NCBI GenBank assembly: GCA_004194705.1 | Contig: SADC01000790.1 | Location: 62,001 to 126,000 of the forward strand | Source: Ditylenchus dipsaci | Lineage: Eukaryota; Nematoda; Chromadorea; Rhabditida; Anguinidae | Direction of reading: 5' to 3' | DNA: 64,000 nucleotides | Part shown: piece after piece, positions 39,363 to 51,060 of the stretch | Position numbering within the stretch: the stretch's first letter is position 1 | How the letters are laid out: each line of letters opens with the position of its first letter | The notes under the pieces: generated by a model | The model's input: the letters and a program-made list of their open reading frames with translations, nothing else | Databases searched by the model: none | What the model was told of the DNA's origin: nothing | Translations under genes and position numbers: made by a program

Positions 39363-40610
39363 TTTCACTGAAAAAAATCAAAGACGGCTGTTTCAGGAAT
39401 AAACGAATACCGTATTTCTTTTAATAGGGTTACTATTAGACTCTAATAATTAGAGGCATGCAATTATTTTGAACTTCAAGTGGTCTGAAGCTTCTGTTTT
39501 CATTTACTTTAAAGCTGTGTAAAAAGTGCCTGTTAGATTTTCAAGATATCTCGCAGTCACTTTTTACACATCTCAAGCTGTGAATGAAAAACAGAAATTT
39601 CAGACCTCTTAAATTTACGATGGGTTACTGTTAGCGCATACGTTACTTACTCATTATTTACTTATTTGTGGTAGGCATGAATATTAAAGAGACGAAGCGA
39701 CGAATCACCGACAAGATAATGTATCGAATGGAGTACACAAGCTCTTGATACACGAAAATACACAAAAACTGTCCCATTTTAAATCTGATGCAAAGGTAAT
39801 CGTCTCAAAAATTTCGGTTAAATGGAGTGGTATAAACACCTCAAATATCTTTACTGTTTTTAAAGCTCAAAGTTTGCCTCATTGCTCTTACAACTATAAA
39901 ATTTTTTTGAGCGTTTAGTGACGAAAAAAGCTTTTAAGATAGAAATGATGATAACTTAGACTTTATTTAATTGAAAATGAACAATATGTTATTACCATAA
40001 GTGGTAAAGCACAGCGTTACAGTACTTTTTAGCTGTCATTTACTAAGACCGCACATTTTGAGATATTAGTTTTACGGATATGAACACTGTTGACCCTAGG
40101 ACGACCACGTTGACCACAAAGTGGTCATGTCATATTTGCAAAGCTTGGATTTTCGTTCATAATACACATTTAGAAAAAGGGAATAAGATTCTAGGAAGGT
40201 ATTAATCTCAGCTACAAAATGAGATATTTTGCGAGCTGAGAAGACACGACCCGGCTGAAATATAACTTCGTTTATAGTGACATAAGCTGCTGACCACGTT
40301 GACCACATTGTGGTCATTATGTGTGAATCTAATTTTGAAAAAGTGGTGGGTTGCAAACTCAATGAGTCTAATTATTTTTTCATTATTAGTTTTTTAGATA
40401 GGTTACAATAAACGTTTGAAATGACTTTTGTGTAACCCATACAAAAAGTAGTATTACAAGGATAACAAAATTCTGATTAGCTTGTGACCATCATATTTGA
40501 AAATGGAATTTTCTGATAATGACCACAAAGTGGTAAATGACCACAAAGACCACAAGGTGTTCAGTGGCGACCATTTTAACGTGGTCATCCTAGGGTTAAA
40601 TTCAACTTTT
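39363..40610. repeat. Uninterrupted copy of the dispersed repeat seen at 10930-13650
   Basis: Nearly identical to the TCF25-intron copy. At 39831 it carries the single TA where the other copy has the 1127-bp foldback. The second half has GACCACAAAGTGGTCA words in both orientations. Confidence 0.85.
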
Positions 40611-41353
40611 ATATACTTTCCCGAAAAAATGTTTCAGTAAACGCGAAATTTTGTAAGCCCGAATTTCGGTAAGGAACTTTTACCGTTTTGGTAATTCTGC
40701 TGATCAGTGATGGCATTTTTAACTGTTTCTTAAAAGTTCTTACGAAAATTGCCTCTCAAAAAAGCTACTTACAAAAATTAATTTGTAAAATTTTATTCTT
40801 GCGAAACTACGCTCTTACGGAAATGTTTTCTTTCCAAACTTCGTACAGCCATTTACGACCTTTTTTTTTGAAAAAGACACAAAGTTTTACAATATTTGTG
40901 AAAAATATCTGAAGTAGGGCCATGGCCACGCGTTCTGGATTATTCCCCGCCAATTAAAAAAAATTCGACTGATCATTGAACTTCTGTACGGATTTTTTTC
41001 ATGCATGTAGAAAACTATCACAGTGCAACATAGCGCCCAACGGGCGCAGCTACGCTCGTTATGCATTATTCAAACATTTTCGGAGAAACGATGCTTTTCG
41101 GGGAAATGAACTCTCCGGGGAAACGTACTTTTGGGGGAAATGACCGTGTCCATGGTTGATGCTGAGTTAGTGTGTCTATGTGATTTTATAGAAATCAGGC
41201 GGTATGATGATTCACAAAAATGCATCTTCACAAACTCTCATTTCCACAAAACTGCATTTACACAAAATGAATCTGTAAAAAGACTGCATTTTCACAAACT
41301 GCATTTTGAAAAACTTACATTTCCACAAACTTATATTTTCACAAAACTGCATA

Positions 41354-41422
41354 CAGTCAACCCTCGATTTAACAACACTCTCAGTCGGTCCCCAGGGGTG
41401 TCGTTAAATCGAGGGTTGACTG
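41354..41422. mobile_element. pogo/Tigger-like MITE
   Basis: A 69-bp palindrome from CAGTCAACCCTCGATTTAAC to TCGAGGGTTGACTG with TA on both sides. It interrupts an array of CACAAACTGCATTTTCACAAA words (41214-41480). Confidence 0.85.
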
Positions 41423-41651
41423 TATTCACAAACTACAATTTCACAAACTGCATTTTTACAAAGTCACATTTTCGCAAAACTTTAGTGCCGAGGGGTGGGT
41501 ATCCTGGGCTCAGGTATTAAAAAAAGATCTACACCCAGGTGGATTCAAACCAGCAACCTCTACATCTTCCTTGAAATCGCTCAGCATTCCATCAAGAGTT
41601 TTTTTTCACGTTTTCGGGTTCTAAACCAATTTTGCTTCACTAATTCTAGTA

Positions 41652-41861
41652 CAGTCCAACCTCGATAAGCCGACACCCCAAGGGACCGAACTCAGGGTGT
41701 CGGCTTATCGAGGTGTCGGCTTATCGCGGTGCCGTTTAAGTGAAAGTTAAGTGTCTATTTAAATCAAAGTGTCTAGTACCTGGCCAAATCAGGTGTCGAC
41801 AAGGTGTCGGTTTTTCGAGGGTGTCGGCTCATCGGGGTGTCGGCTTATCGAGGTTCGACTG
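41652..41861. mobile_element. pogo/Tigger-like MITE
   Basis: A 210-bp element from CAGTCCAACCTCGATAAGCC to TTATCGAGGTTCGACTG, TA-flanked, with repeated GGTGTCGGCTTATCGAGG words. It lies inside or beside a CCAAGTGG-type foldback (to about 42095). Confidence 0.8.
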
Positions 41862-42558
41862 TATGCTGAAGATGGTTTGACAGTGGTGAAATCATGTTTT
41901 ATTAAGAACTTTTTGATTTATTGTGAATTATTGATTTATCAAAATCAACAACTCACAATAACTCAAAAATTTCTTGAAAAAACGGGATTTTACTACTGTC
42001 AAACCATCTTCAGCATGCTCGAATTAACGCAGAAAACAAGTTTTGGAGCCCGAAAACCTTAAAATTTTTTTGATCCAAGTGGTCGACTACTTGGTTTGGT
42101 CACTCTGGATGGAGTTATGAGCGAAGGGGTGATGTATAGGTTGCTGTTTTGTATCTACCTGGGTGCATGCCGTTTTTACAATAATTTAGATATAAAAGAC
42201 AAGCGTTTGACTTTTCAGGTCATTTGGATGGAGGTGGATATCCACCTGACCGGGGATATTTTTGTGAATCATCATACCGCCGGAAATCAGATCTAAAAGT
42301 GATCGGTGACGTTTGGCCAAGTTTTTTCTAAGTCAAACACCAAATAACCTAACTTCAACGAGCAAAACTGACCGTTGCCATAATAAGTTGAAGTTTTTAG
42401 TTTTCCGAAAATATTTTGTCCTTTGCGCCAACTCTAATCTTGAAGTGCTCATTTTTCAACTTGGGGAACTTAGAGATACCTACTTTTTGACATTTTTTTA
42501 TTACATGATTTTTCACCTTTATTTGCTGCCTTCTAAGGGTTGTGAGGAACTTTAAATA

Positions 42559-42988
42559 CAGTCAAACCTCGATTTAGTGGCACCCCCCAAAAGTTCGTTC
42601 CCGCCTAGGGTCCGACACTTTTTTTGACCCAATTTTCAAAATATTTTATCGGTTCTGTTATGACAGTCTGGTCGCAAATATCGTGAGGATTCCGATTTTG
42701 CCGATCGTTTTTTGAAAAGTAAACGAATTTTGGGTTAAAAAAGTGAAACCTCGATATAGTGGCACCTGTTTTCAAAAAAGGGGTGCCACTATATCGAGGT
42801 TTTACTTTTTTACCCCAAAATTTGTTTACTTTTCAAAAAACGATCGGCAAAATCGGAATCCTCACGATATTTGCGACCAGACTGTCATAACAGAATCGAT
42901 AAAATATTTTGAAAATTGGGTCAAAAAAAGTGTCGGACCCTAGGCGGGAACGAACTTTTGGGGGTGCCACTAAATCGAGGTTTGACTG
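42559..42988. mobile_element. pogo/Tigger-like foldback MITE
   Basis: A 430-bp, almost perfect palindrome from CAGTCAAACCTCGATTTAGT to ATCGAGGTTTGACTG, flanked by TA. Its near-perfect arms suggest recent origin. One-armed relatives lie at 13086-13285 and 50030-50310. Confidence 0.85.
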
Positions 42989-43430
42989 TAATGAGATAAG
43001 GTTTGAAACATATAGACAGGAATATTGGCACTAAAAAACACTTTATGCTGTCCTGTGAACCTAGACTAGTGACTAGTGTTCTTACTTTTTAGGATTTGCG
43101 AAAATCTCCGCAGTCCTTATTTTAGATGCCATGCAAAACTCAACATTTAATTAACAACCTTTTGCCTTCCACATTTCTATCATGTTCCATTCACACGTGT
43201 CGTTTCTCGACACGATTGCCTTGTTTTTTAACATTGGCTTTGTGTTGTTGGCAACATGCGTGGATATGTGTTGAGTTTATGGCTTTCTTCTTTCAAGATG
43301 CGTGTGAAAATAACAGTCTTCTTTGTTTAGCCACTAATTAACCAAATAAGAATTTTTCTGTTGACCAAATTTAACGCTCACAAATTTTACCATCTTTTTT
43401 GCCTGCCAGCTCTGATCTACTAATCTATTA

Positions 43431-43608
43431 CAGTCGAGTCTCGATTTAACGTACCCCCTGGGGACCAGCCCTAGGGGTACGTTATATCGAGGGGTACGTT
43501 ATATCGGGGGTAAATTTGACGGAGTTTATTATTGGAGGGACCGACCCAGGGGTGCGTTAAATCGAAGGGTACGTTAAATTGGGGGTACGTTAAATCGAGA
43601 CTCGACTG
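43431..43608. mobile_element. pogo/Tigger-like MITE upstream of ARL1
   Basis: A 178-bp element from CAGTCGAGTCTCGATTTAAC to the inverse ending GAGACTCGACTG, with TA on both sides. It contains four TACGTTAAATCGA-like words. It ends 40 bp before the ARL1 ATG and 12-14 bp before a CTTCTTCAG acceptor-like site. Confidence 0.85.
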
Positions 43609-43648
43609 TACTCTTCTTCAGATATCCGTCCATTCGACATAAACTTCA

Positions 43649-46080
43649 ATGGGCACAGTCTACAGTTATTTCCGCCACTTATTTGGTCAGAAGGAAATGC
43701 GCATACTTATTCTAGGACTGGACGGTGCTGGTAAAACCACTATTTTATATCGGTTACAAGTAGGAGAGGTGGTCACAACCATTCCCACTATTGGTTTCAA
43801 TGTGGAGCAGGTCACTTACAAAAATCTCAAGTTTCAAGTCTGGGATCTGGGCGGGCAGACGAGTATCCGGCCTTACTGGAGATGCTACTATTCCAACACA
43901 GATGCCATCATCTATGTGGTCGACTCGGCAGACAAGGACAGGATCGGAATCTCAAAGCAGGTATAATTTTTTTTAAAGGGGTATTTCAGTGCAAAACTCT
44001 ATACAAAGGCAAAATACCAGCAGTGCTTTTCTTTCTCGAAATTTATTTTACGCACTCTTGTTGATAATTTTAATGTTTTATGACCAGTTTTAATAAGTAA
44101 TCGAGGGCACCGATTTCAGATTTGGTGCAAAACGAGCGAAAACGAAACGGTGACAAAAATTGCTGGTTCCCGCTTTTATTTGGAGTTTTGGGGCGGCCCC
44201 TGTACAGGACCATTGTTTTCAGCGCACCGCTATTTCCAAATTTGAATTAGCGGAGCAGACTTTTTGACTCCAAAAATATTCATCGTTTTCCGATATACTT
44301 TCTGTTTAAAATAAAAAATTATTTTGTCTTTTTCTGAAAATATTGAACCAGCGGCTGGTGGAGCACAATGTTGCTTGATATTGCCAGAGCGGTTGAGTTA
44401 TCCTACTTTCCCTGCTCTGCAACTTTTGAATGTGATTTCAAGATTTGTATTAAATAATACACATCTGAATGAGGATGATTTTTAATGTTAACAAAAAAGT
44501 TTAAAAAATATTTTGAATATTTTTTACCAATTCAAATTCTGGAAATATCACTGGTCAATTTCAACTAAAATTTTGGATTTTCCGCTCAGGGACGCACCAC
44601 GGTTGCTAGTAGTCCCGGAGTAGTGGTCTTTGGGCTAGGGTAAATCACTGTTTAGCTGATTCCTGTAAAATTGCTTTAGCACATCATTGTGGGTAAAGTA
44701 ACATGAATCACTGACCCATTGATAATGTTCAATGAATATTTATAAAAATTTTGGGTTTTTCAATCAGCTGGAGAAGGGGTAGATGCCTCAGACTAGTGTT
44801 GTCGAGCTTCGATAACCCGTCATTCCTGGGGACCGCTTAAAAGGTGCCGGGTTACCGGATGTGCAGGGTCACCGGGTGAGCCGAGTCAATGGGGGTACGG
44901 AATTTTTGGATGAAAAGCCAGAAATAAAGGTTTCTAAAGGGGCCTGCTCACCTGTAACAAAATTTGTACCCGGTAACTCAAAAAAAATTCCGAATCATTG
45001 AACTTATGTACGGTTTTTAAACTTGGTTTCTAACAAAAGTATACCTAAAATTAAATTGTAGTCCCTGTTTTGTAGGAAACCAAGCTGAAAAATCCATCCA
45101 GAAGTCCAATAATTCGGAAAATTTTTTTGGGCGGGGACAAATTTTGAAACAGGTGAGCATGCACTTTTAAACAAATTTCAACCTTTCTATAGTACAGTTA
45201 AATAGAAGTAAAATAATTCTCGAAACTAGTTTGGTAAGTTTCGAGTGTAGTTTGAATTTACTGCGGTTTTTTACTTTTTCCGTATTTCACCGATATTTCA
45301 CAATTTTACTGCAAACTTACATTTATATACCATAGAAAATAGCGCCAAAATGACTAGTGCTGACTTATGTGGGGTCATTTTAAAAGACTGGACTGAGCTC
45401 AAGGTGCCGGCTTATTAGAGGTGACGAGTTATCGGGGGAAAACTTTGTTGATTTTCTCGAACGACCAGCCAAATTTTCAAAAAGTTTCTGATTTTTCGAA
45501 GTCAGACTGTAGTGGTAAACGAATTGCCTGTTTCGGACAGTTTTTGCCCTGCTTCCATGTTTTTAACAACGCCCGGAACACCTGTAAACCATGCATATAC
45601 CTTGGCACCCAAGGCAAAGAATCATGCTCTGGTCAAAGATTGACAAAAACCTCAGAAATTTTAAAATGAAAATTTGTGGAAGACAATGAACATCACTAAA
45701 ATACAATGGAAAAAGCGCGAATTTAAAAAAAGTGGGATTAAAGGGGACAAAAGGCCTCAAACCAATAATAATTATTATTAATAATTTTTTTACAGGAATT
45801 AGTTTCTATGTTAGAAGAGGAAGAATTGAAAACTGCTATTTTGATGATCCTTGCAAACAAACAAGATATTCCAGGTCGAAATTAGGGCTTTTCATTTATT
45901 TTGAAAATTCGGCCTTTTTTAGGTTGTTTGTCGCTAGCCGAAGTTCACAAAGCTCTGGGTTTGGATGCTTTGCGAAACCGCTCCTTCCAGATTTTCAAGA
46001 CATCAGCTACCAAAGGTGAAGGGTTGGACGAGGCTATGGAATGGCTGGCAGGCACTTTGCAACAGGGAGGCACAAAGTGA
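43649..46080 (+). CDS. ARL1: ADP-ribosylation factor-like GTPase ARL1
   Basis: Golgi small GTPase that recruits GRIP-domain golgins to the trans-Golgi. Exons 43649-43960, 45796-45874 and 45923-46080 give 182 residues with no frame break; human ARL1 has 181. N-terminal MG gives the myristoylation glycine. G motifs are all visible: GLDGAGKT (P-loop), TTIPTIGFN (switch I), [13 protein letters not shown] (switch II), NKQD and the SAT of [28 protein letters not shown] matches ARL1 more than ARF1. The phase of both introns is clean. Intron 1 is 1.8 kb and holds inverted-repeat fragments, including GATAACCCG/GAGTTATCGGG arms at 44812-45440. A pogo-like MITE lies directly upstream. Confidence 0.95.
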
Positions 46081-46399
46081 AACAGACACATACCATATAA
46101 ACAGAGTCTATCGCGCTATTTATTAACTTTAATTTTTGCTGCTGCTGCTATTAATACCATGTACTTGCTTTTTGAACGTTCTATGTTTTGATTAACTTTA
46201 TTATTGCTGATAAACTGTGATAAAATCAGGCATATCTCAATTTCTTTTGCAGTATAGGTCGAACCAGTTCGTTGTCCAAAGTTGGTTATTTTTTAATGTT
46301 TCCTTTGTATTGGTGATATTGATTAAATAAGTAAGGCTATCACACACCTGCATTTAACTGTCCTGTTAACACATCTAGCCCTGGTGCGCTCATAGTATT

Positions 46400-48184
46400 A
46401 TGCTGGTAGAGCAGAATGTGCTGAACACGATGGTACCGGTCGTTTTCGCTTCAATCCGTGACCAAGTTGTTGAAGAGGGTCGAAGGTGACAAATTATTTA
46501 TGGTCATAATCCAGCTGGATGCCCACAGGCTGTATGCCTTCACAAAAATTTAATTTAATTTTGGTCGATGAAAAGATGAATGATTTGTGCATCCCGGAAC
46601 TAGAAAAAATGGCCCATTTATGGAAATATGGCAAGTAAGTACTACAAACCAGCAAGCATTCATCCGTTAACCAAGCCCTATTTTCCAACCCCACTATAAT
46701 GGCTTGTCACACACTGAAACTAATAGGAGATGGTGTGATAAAAGACGTCGACTTTACCATAGCCTCCTATCCAGTGCTTAACTCTTGTGACTATATTGAA
46801 TTGTATTTTCCGAAGAACAATTGAGAACCGAAGAAGTTATTGCTTTCATGCGTTCAAATAAAGAAGCAAAATGTCCGGAAATTTTCACGGGTTCAGTTAA
46901 GCAACCGCAGGAATTTGTAAATGTCTTAAAACAGGTAAGCAAAATGGTACCTCTGCTGTTGACGGTGAGGATACTTTTCGGCAGCAGAAAAAAACGAAAA
47001 AAACTTAAATCCACCATTTTTGAAAAAAAATTGTAAAAGCCCTTGTTAGTAATGGCTGGGCCCTGAGCCTAAACCTAAGTCTACGAGTCTAAGCCAAAAT
47101 TATTGGGTGGGGTATATTACACTAGCGTTTTTTCGGAGGGGTATAGGCTTTAGGTATCTTCTCTCTTTTTTCCTTTTTTCAGCCTTCGGTTAGTACACTA
47201 GCGCCTCTGCATCATTTCGTAGTTCGGCAAACGTGTATGAGTCCGTCTTTACCTAAGCTACTCTGGCAGTAATTTTAAAAATTTGACGGTGGTGCCGTCA
47301 ACAGCGGTGGGGATACTTTTTGGCGGCGCAAAAATTTGGTGGGACTTTAAAAGAGCTCTCACGTATGTTTGTTTTGCATATCCAAATTTCTGACGCCATA
47401 TGCGTACCCAGCATGGTCGCTCTTCTTATACAAATGCTGTTCAATCTCAGAACTCACTAATATTTCAAACTTCCATTCGAGACACTTCCATTCGAGTCCG
47501 ATTCCTTTCTGAAAAATACTTGAATTTTTGTTTTTTCTAGTGGAGTTAAAATTGTGAGTGAGTTCTGAGATTAAAGTGTACTTTTATAAACAAAGCAACC
47601 ATGCTGAACACAAATCTGGTTTCACAAATTTGGGTTTGCAAAGCAAGCATGTGTAAGGGCTCTTTTAAAATTCTACCAAATTTTCCTTAGCCGTTTCTCC
47701 GCCGTCAAAAATTACGCCGCCTTTTTTTCCGCCGCCAAAAAGTGTCCCTATTGCTGTTGACGGCGCCACCATCAAATTTTTAAAATTAAATGCAGCAGAG
47801 GCTAGCTTAGGTTAGGCTGGACTCAAAAATGTTTGCCGAACTACGAAAAATGAAAGAAAACATGTTTGATACTATTGTAGTGCCTTGTAGATATTGTAGT
47901 GCCCATGGGTTTACCCTGCGATTAAGTCCAAGAAAAACAATAGCTGCGACCAAGGCAATTTAAACTAAAAATTGCGAAAGACCTCCCCTTCCATTTAGAA
48001 AGGCTAAATAAATTGTTTTATAGATGTTTATGAAAGCTGAGGTAATATGTGCTTACAAAATAAAATTCCGTTGCAGGAGCCACTAAAAGAATTTTTGATT
48101 CATAACTGGAGCAGTTTAGAGATTCTTCAGTTGGTGCAGCATGATCAAGATTATCTTGTTGAAAGAACCTCTATTTTTGAATAA
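46400..48184 (+). CDS. Unrecognised 140-residue protein
   Basis: Proposed exons 46400-46485, 46515-46634, 46826-46934 and 48077-48184 join in frame to 140 codons with no gaps, which supports the model. Start MLVEQNVLNTMVPVVFASIR is the first ATG after an in-frame TAG. The middle reads CIPELEKMAHLWKYGKTEEV, and the C-terminus is IHNWSSLEILQLVQHDQDYL followed by VERTSIFE. It looks helical and soluble, with no signal peptide or membrane span. The last part faintly recalls the C-terminal helices of the RPB4/RPC9 (CRCP) family, but the N-terminus does not, so I give no name. The acceptor before 46826 is weak. The last intron contains a 630-bp foldback. It begins about 320 bp after ARL1 in the same direction. 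Confidence 0.55.
47215..47845. repeat. Foldback repeat in intron of the unrecognised gene
   Basis: Arms CGTAGTTCGGCAAACG and inverse, with inner AAATTTGACGGTGGTGCCGTCAAC mirrored near 47770 and CGCCGCCAAAAAGT-type words. Centre near 47530. Confidence 0.75.
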
Positions 48185-48199
48185 TAAATTTTATTATTG

Positions 48200-49100
48200 A
48201 AAAAAGTGTTTGTCTTTATTATTTAGAATACTTTGCAAATAAAGGTGTGTACTAGGGGTGGATCCGACGTTTTCCGAAAGGACAACGCTTTTTTGGAGCA
48301 AGAAGATTTTGATTTGGCGCAAAAAGACTTTTTTGGGTCAAAAAGACTATTTTTGGGTAAAGTATTTTTGGTTCAAAAAGACTTTTTTTGGGTCAAATAT
48401 TTTTGGTTCAAAAAGACTTTTTTGGGCCAAGAAGACTTTTGTTCGGGGCAAAAAAAACTTTTTTTTGGAGCAAATTGGCTTTTTGTGCAAATTTTTTTTA
48501 GTTGTAATTCTGCATTCCCTTTTATTTTTCTAACACATAAAGTATGTTTTTTAAGGCAAAACTGTTTTTGGGGGTTTACTAAAAAGCGGTTTCATTTTTG
48601 CGAGAAAAATCGATTGAGCGGATCAGAATTCCAGTCAGATGGACTTTATCGCTCAAAATTGCACGTTATTCCACTTTGAACCACTCTAAGCTAAGTTTCT
48701 GAGCGATAAAGTCCATCTGAATGGAATTCTGATCCGCTTAATCGATTTTTCTCGCAAAAATTTAAACGCCCAATAAAAGTCTTTTTGTTCCAGCTCAATT
48801 TTGACCCAAAAAGAGTCTTTTTGCTCCAGAAAAAAGCTTCGTCCTTATCGAAAAATATCACATCAGACCAATCTGATTCTACATTCGATCTTTTCGTCAA
48901 ATTTATGTCTAGTAGTCATTGGTTTGCTTCGTCTGGGATAATGGTAGGATACACATGAAAAATATTATGAGTTTCACAGGGTGTCCCAAATTTAGCGCGC
49001 GATTTGTTTTATTCATATTTTGGCCGAACTCCGTTATATGTCCTCCTTCCAAAAGCACCCAGAAACTTGTTTTCCCGGTGTTTTAGCAACTGAAACGCAT
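48200..49100. repeat. Array of TTTTGGGTCAAAAAGAC words with foldback partner
   Basis: 48290-48480 is a degenerate array of about 22-bp units around TTTTTGGGTCAAAAAGACT. The inverse is a short stretch near 48780-48840. Between them GATTGAGCGGATCAGAATTCC (48613) and its inverse (48725) form inner arms; the same inner pair recurs at 60070-60210. The frames here are array translations. Confidence 0.7.
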
Positions 49101-49129
49101 AGAAACCATGTTTTTAGGTGGCGGCCGAC

Positions 49130-49790
49130 CACTTTTCGAAAAAATCTTTCTGTCCAAAATTCGACTTTTTACTTTGGCGGACCAAGGTCAGCCACTTGAA
49201 GAAGGTACCTGGATGTCCTATTTATTTATTTTTTACTCCGTCTTGGTCACTGGAGCTAGGCAAAAAGAGCTTCTGTATGCATTTTATGATCAAGTGTATT
49301 TGTCGGAATCATGTCTAAGGTAACTGAGTGCGCGCATTTCTAACTCTCAAGCCCCCTGCGCCCCCTTCGGGGCGCAGGGGCTTGGGGCTTGGAGTTGAGA
49401 TGCGCACACCCACATACCTTAGACGCAAATCACTCGAAAGGGACTCTGGATGCATAAAAAATGTATGCATACCAGAGTTTCTTCATGCGGTAGGCCCCAG
49501 TTAACAAAACTATGTTCAACATCTTCCTTTTTACACTTAATTGGTCTATTTATTGTCCTTTCCCATCCCGAAATAGCCCTAAATACCTTCCAAAAACGGT
49601 CGAAATAGATATCTTTGGGTGGTCCCAAAACTCAGTTTTTTATTGACTAGAACACAAAAATAATGTCTTTTTCGAGCTTCTGAGGCAAATTTAAGTCGAT
49701 ATAGGGTGTTTGGAAACACTTTTAAAAAAATTTCATTTGTAGGGGGGGGGATGGGGGGGATGAAGGTATACTCCGGTAGCGCCGGATTTT
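49130..49790. repeat. Foldback repeat, family A copy
   Basis: Same layout as 701-1393: TCTAAGGTAACTGAGTGCGC, a central CCCCTGCGCCCCCTTCGGGG hairpin (about 49355), then GAGATGCGCACACCCACATA and the GTCGATATAGGGTGTTTGG arm. Confidence 0.75.
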
Positions 49791-49799
49791 CGAAGAGCT

Positions 49800-51060
49800 A
49801 TCGAATAGTATATACCGTTTTTCGTTAGCTCATGGACACTATGTGAGGTTCCCTTGTTACTGAAATTTTCTGCTTTTTGAGAAACAGCTTGTTCTGATTT
49901 ATTCAAACACTTTGATATGAAAATTTTAGTATGAAACGATTGCCCGGAGACTTGGGAGCATTAAAAAACGCTGAACAAAATTGGATATTAAAAACAAGAA
50001 TATATGGTAGACCCTTTTTACCTCAATTTTTGAAAACTTTTGCCAAATTCGATTTGCTTGTCTCATCTGAAAGATCGTAGGGATTCTGATTTCCCCTTTT
50101 ATAAAAAATGGGTGCTAATTTATTAAAACCTCTGGTAAAATTGTGTGTTTTTCAAAAACGACCGGTAAAATCAGAATACCTACTTTTTCTGATAAAACTG
50201 ACTAATCAGATTTAGCAAAAAATTTCAAAAATTGAGGTGAAAAAAGTATAGGACCCTAGGCGGGAACGAACTTGAATGGGCGGTGCCGTTTTATCGAAAC
50301 TCGTCTTTATCCATTTCTCAATGTAAAAATGAATTCGAAATTCAAAAGAAAACTTTTGTACTTTTTTCTAGACATTTCCGCCTGTAATTTGTCCCACAAA
50401 CATGTTTACTTCTACTAGTTTTTCGGTTTCCCTTTTTTATCACCGCCTGTTTATTATTTCAAATGGCAAAAAGAAAAGAGTAGCTTGATAAATAGGCGCA
50501 AAGCTACCAAAATTTATCTATCCCCACAACCGAAATTTTTCATTACCAACAGACAACAAAACAAGAAAAATGATTTGCCTATTCATCAGTAGTAGTACTA
50601 GTAGTAGTAGTAGTAGCAATCAGGCCAGCGGTTTTCAGCCGATTGGCCAAACAATCATTTCCATCCCACCCTATTTATTTTCTATTGTTATGCAAGCTGT
50701 AAGCTAAGTGTGGAGTAGATGAACAACAATTCACTTTTTAGTTGTCCAGCTCCCACTTTTACTTCATCTTTATCCTGTGAAGGGGGGATATGGATGAGCA
50801 CAGCAGCGCTGTCCACTTTGTTGCTATTATTGATTTTGTTGTGTTTGTCTCTCCAAGGCGGCCTTTTCCTTCTGCTTTTTTGCTCTCTTTCTGGCTATTT
50901 TAACATCCAAAGGTGTTGACCCACTGAGCTGCACCGCCGATTTGAAACCACATTTGTGGTTGTACTATTTGGTGTTTGCTGTACTATTGATTGAACTAAC
51001 TGCTTTTTTGCTTGTTATGTGACATTTGACCTGTGTTTTGTTTGAGGTGGCCTTTTTCAA
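49800..51060. other. Intergenic stretch upstream of MTSS1
   Basis: 50030-50310 is a one-armed relative of the 42559-42988 MITE. 50587-50616 is an AGT microsatellite. The remainder to 51060 may hold the MTSS1 promoter and 5' UTR; I see no clear TATA box or gene. Confidence 0.45.

Noticed and set aside
30103..48184. Operon of POLR3F, ARL1 and neighbours
   Set aside because: Spacing is kilobases with repeats between genes, and functions are unrelated; no trans-splice evidence is visible.
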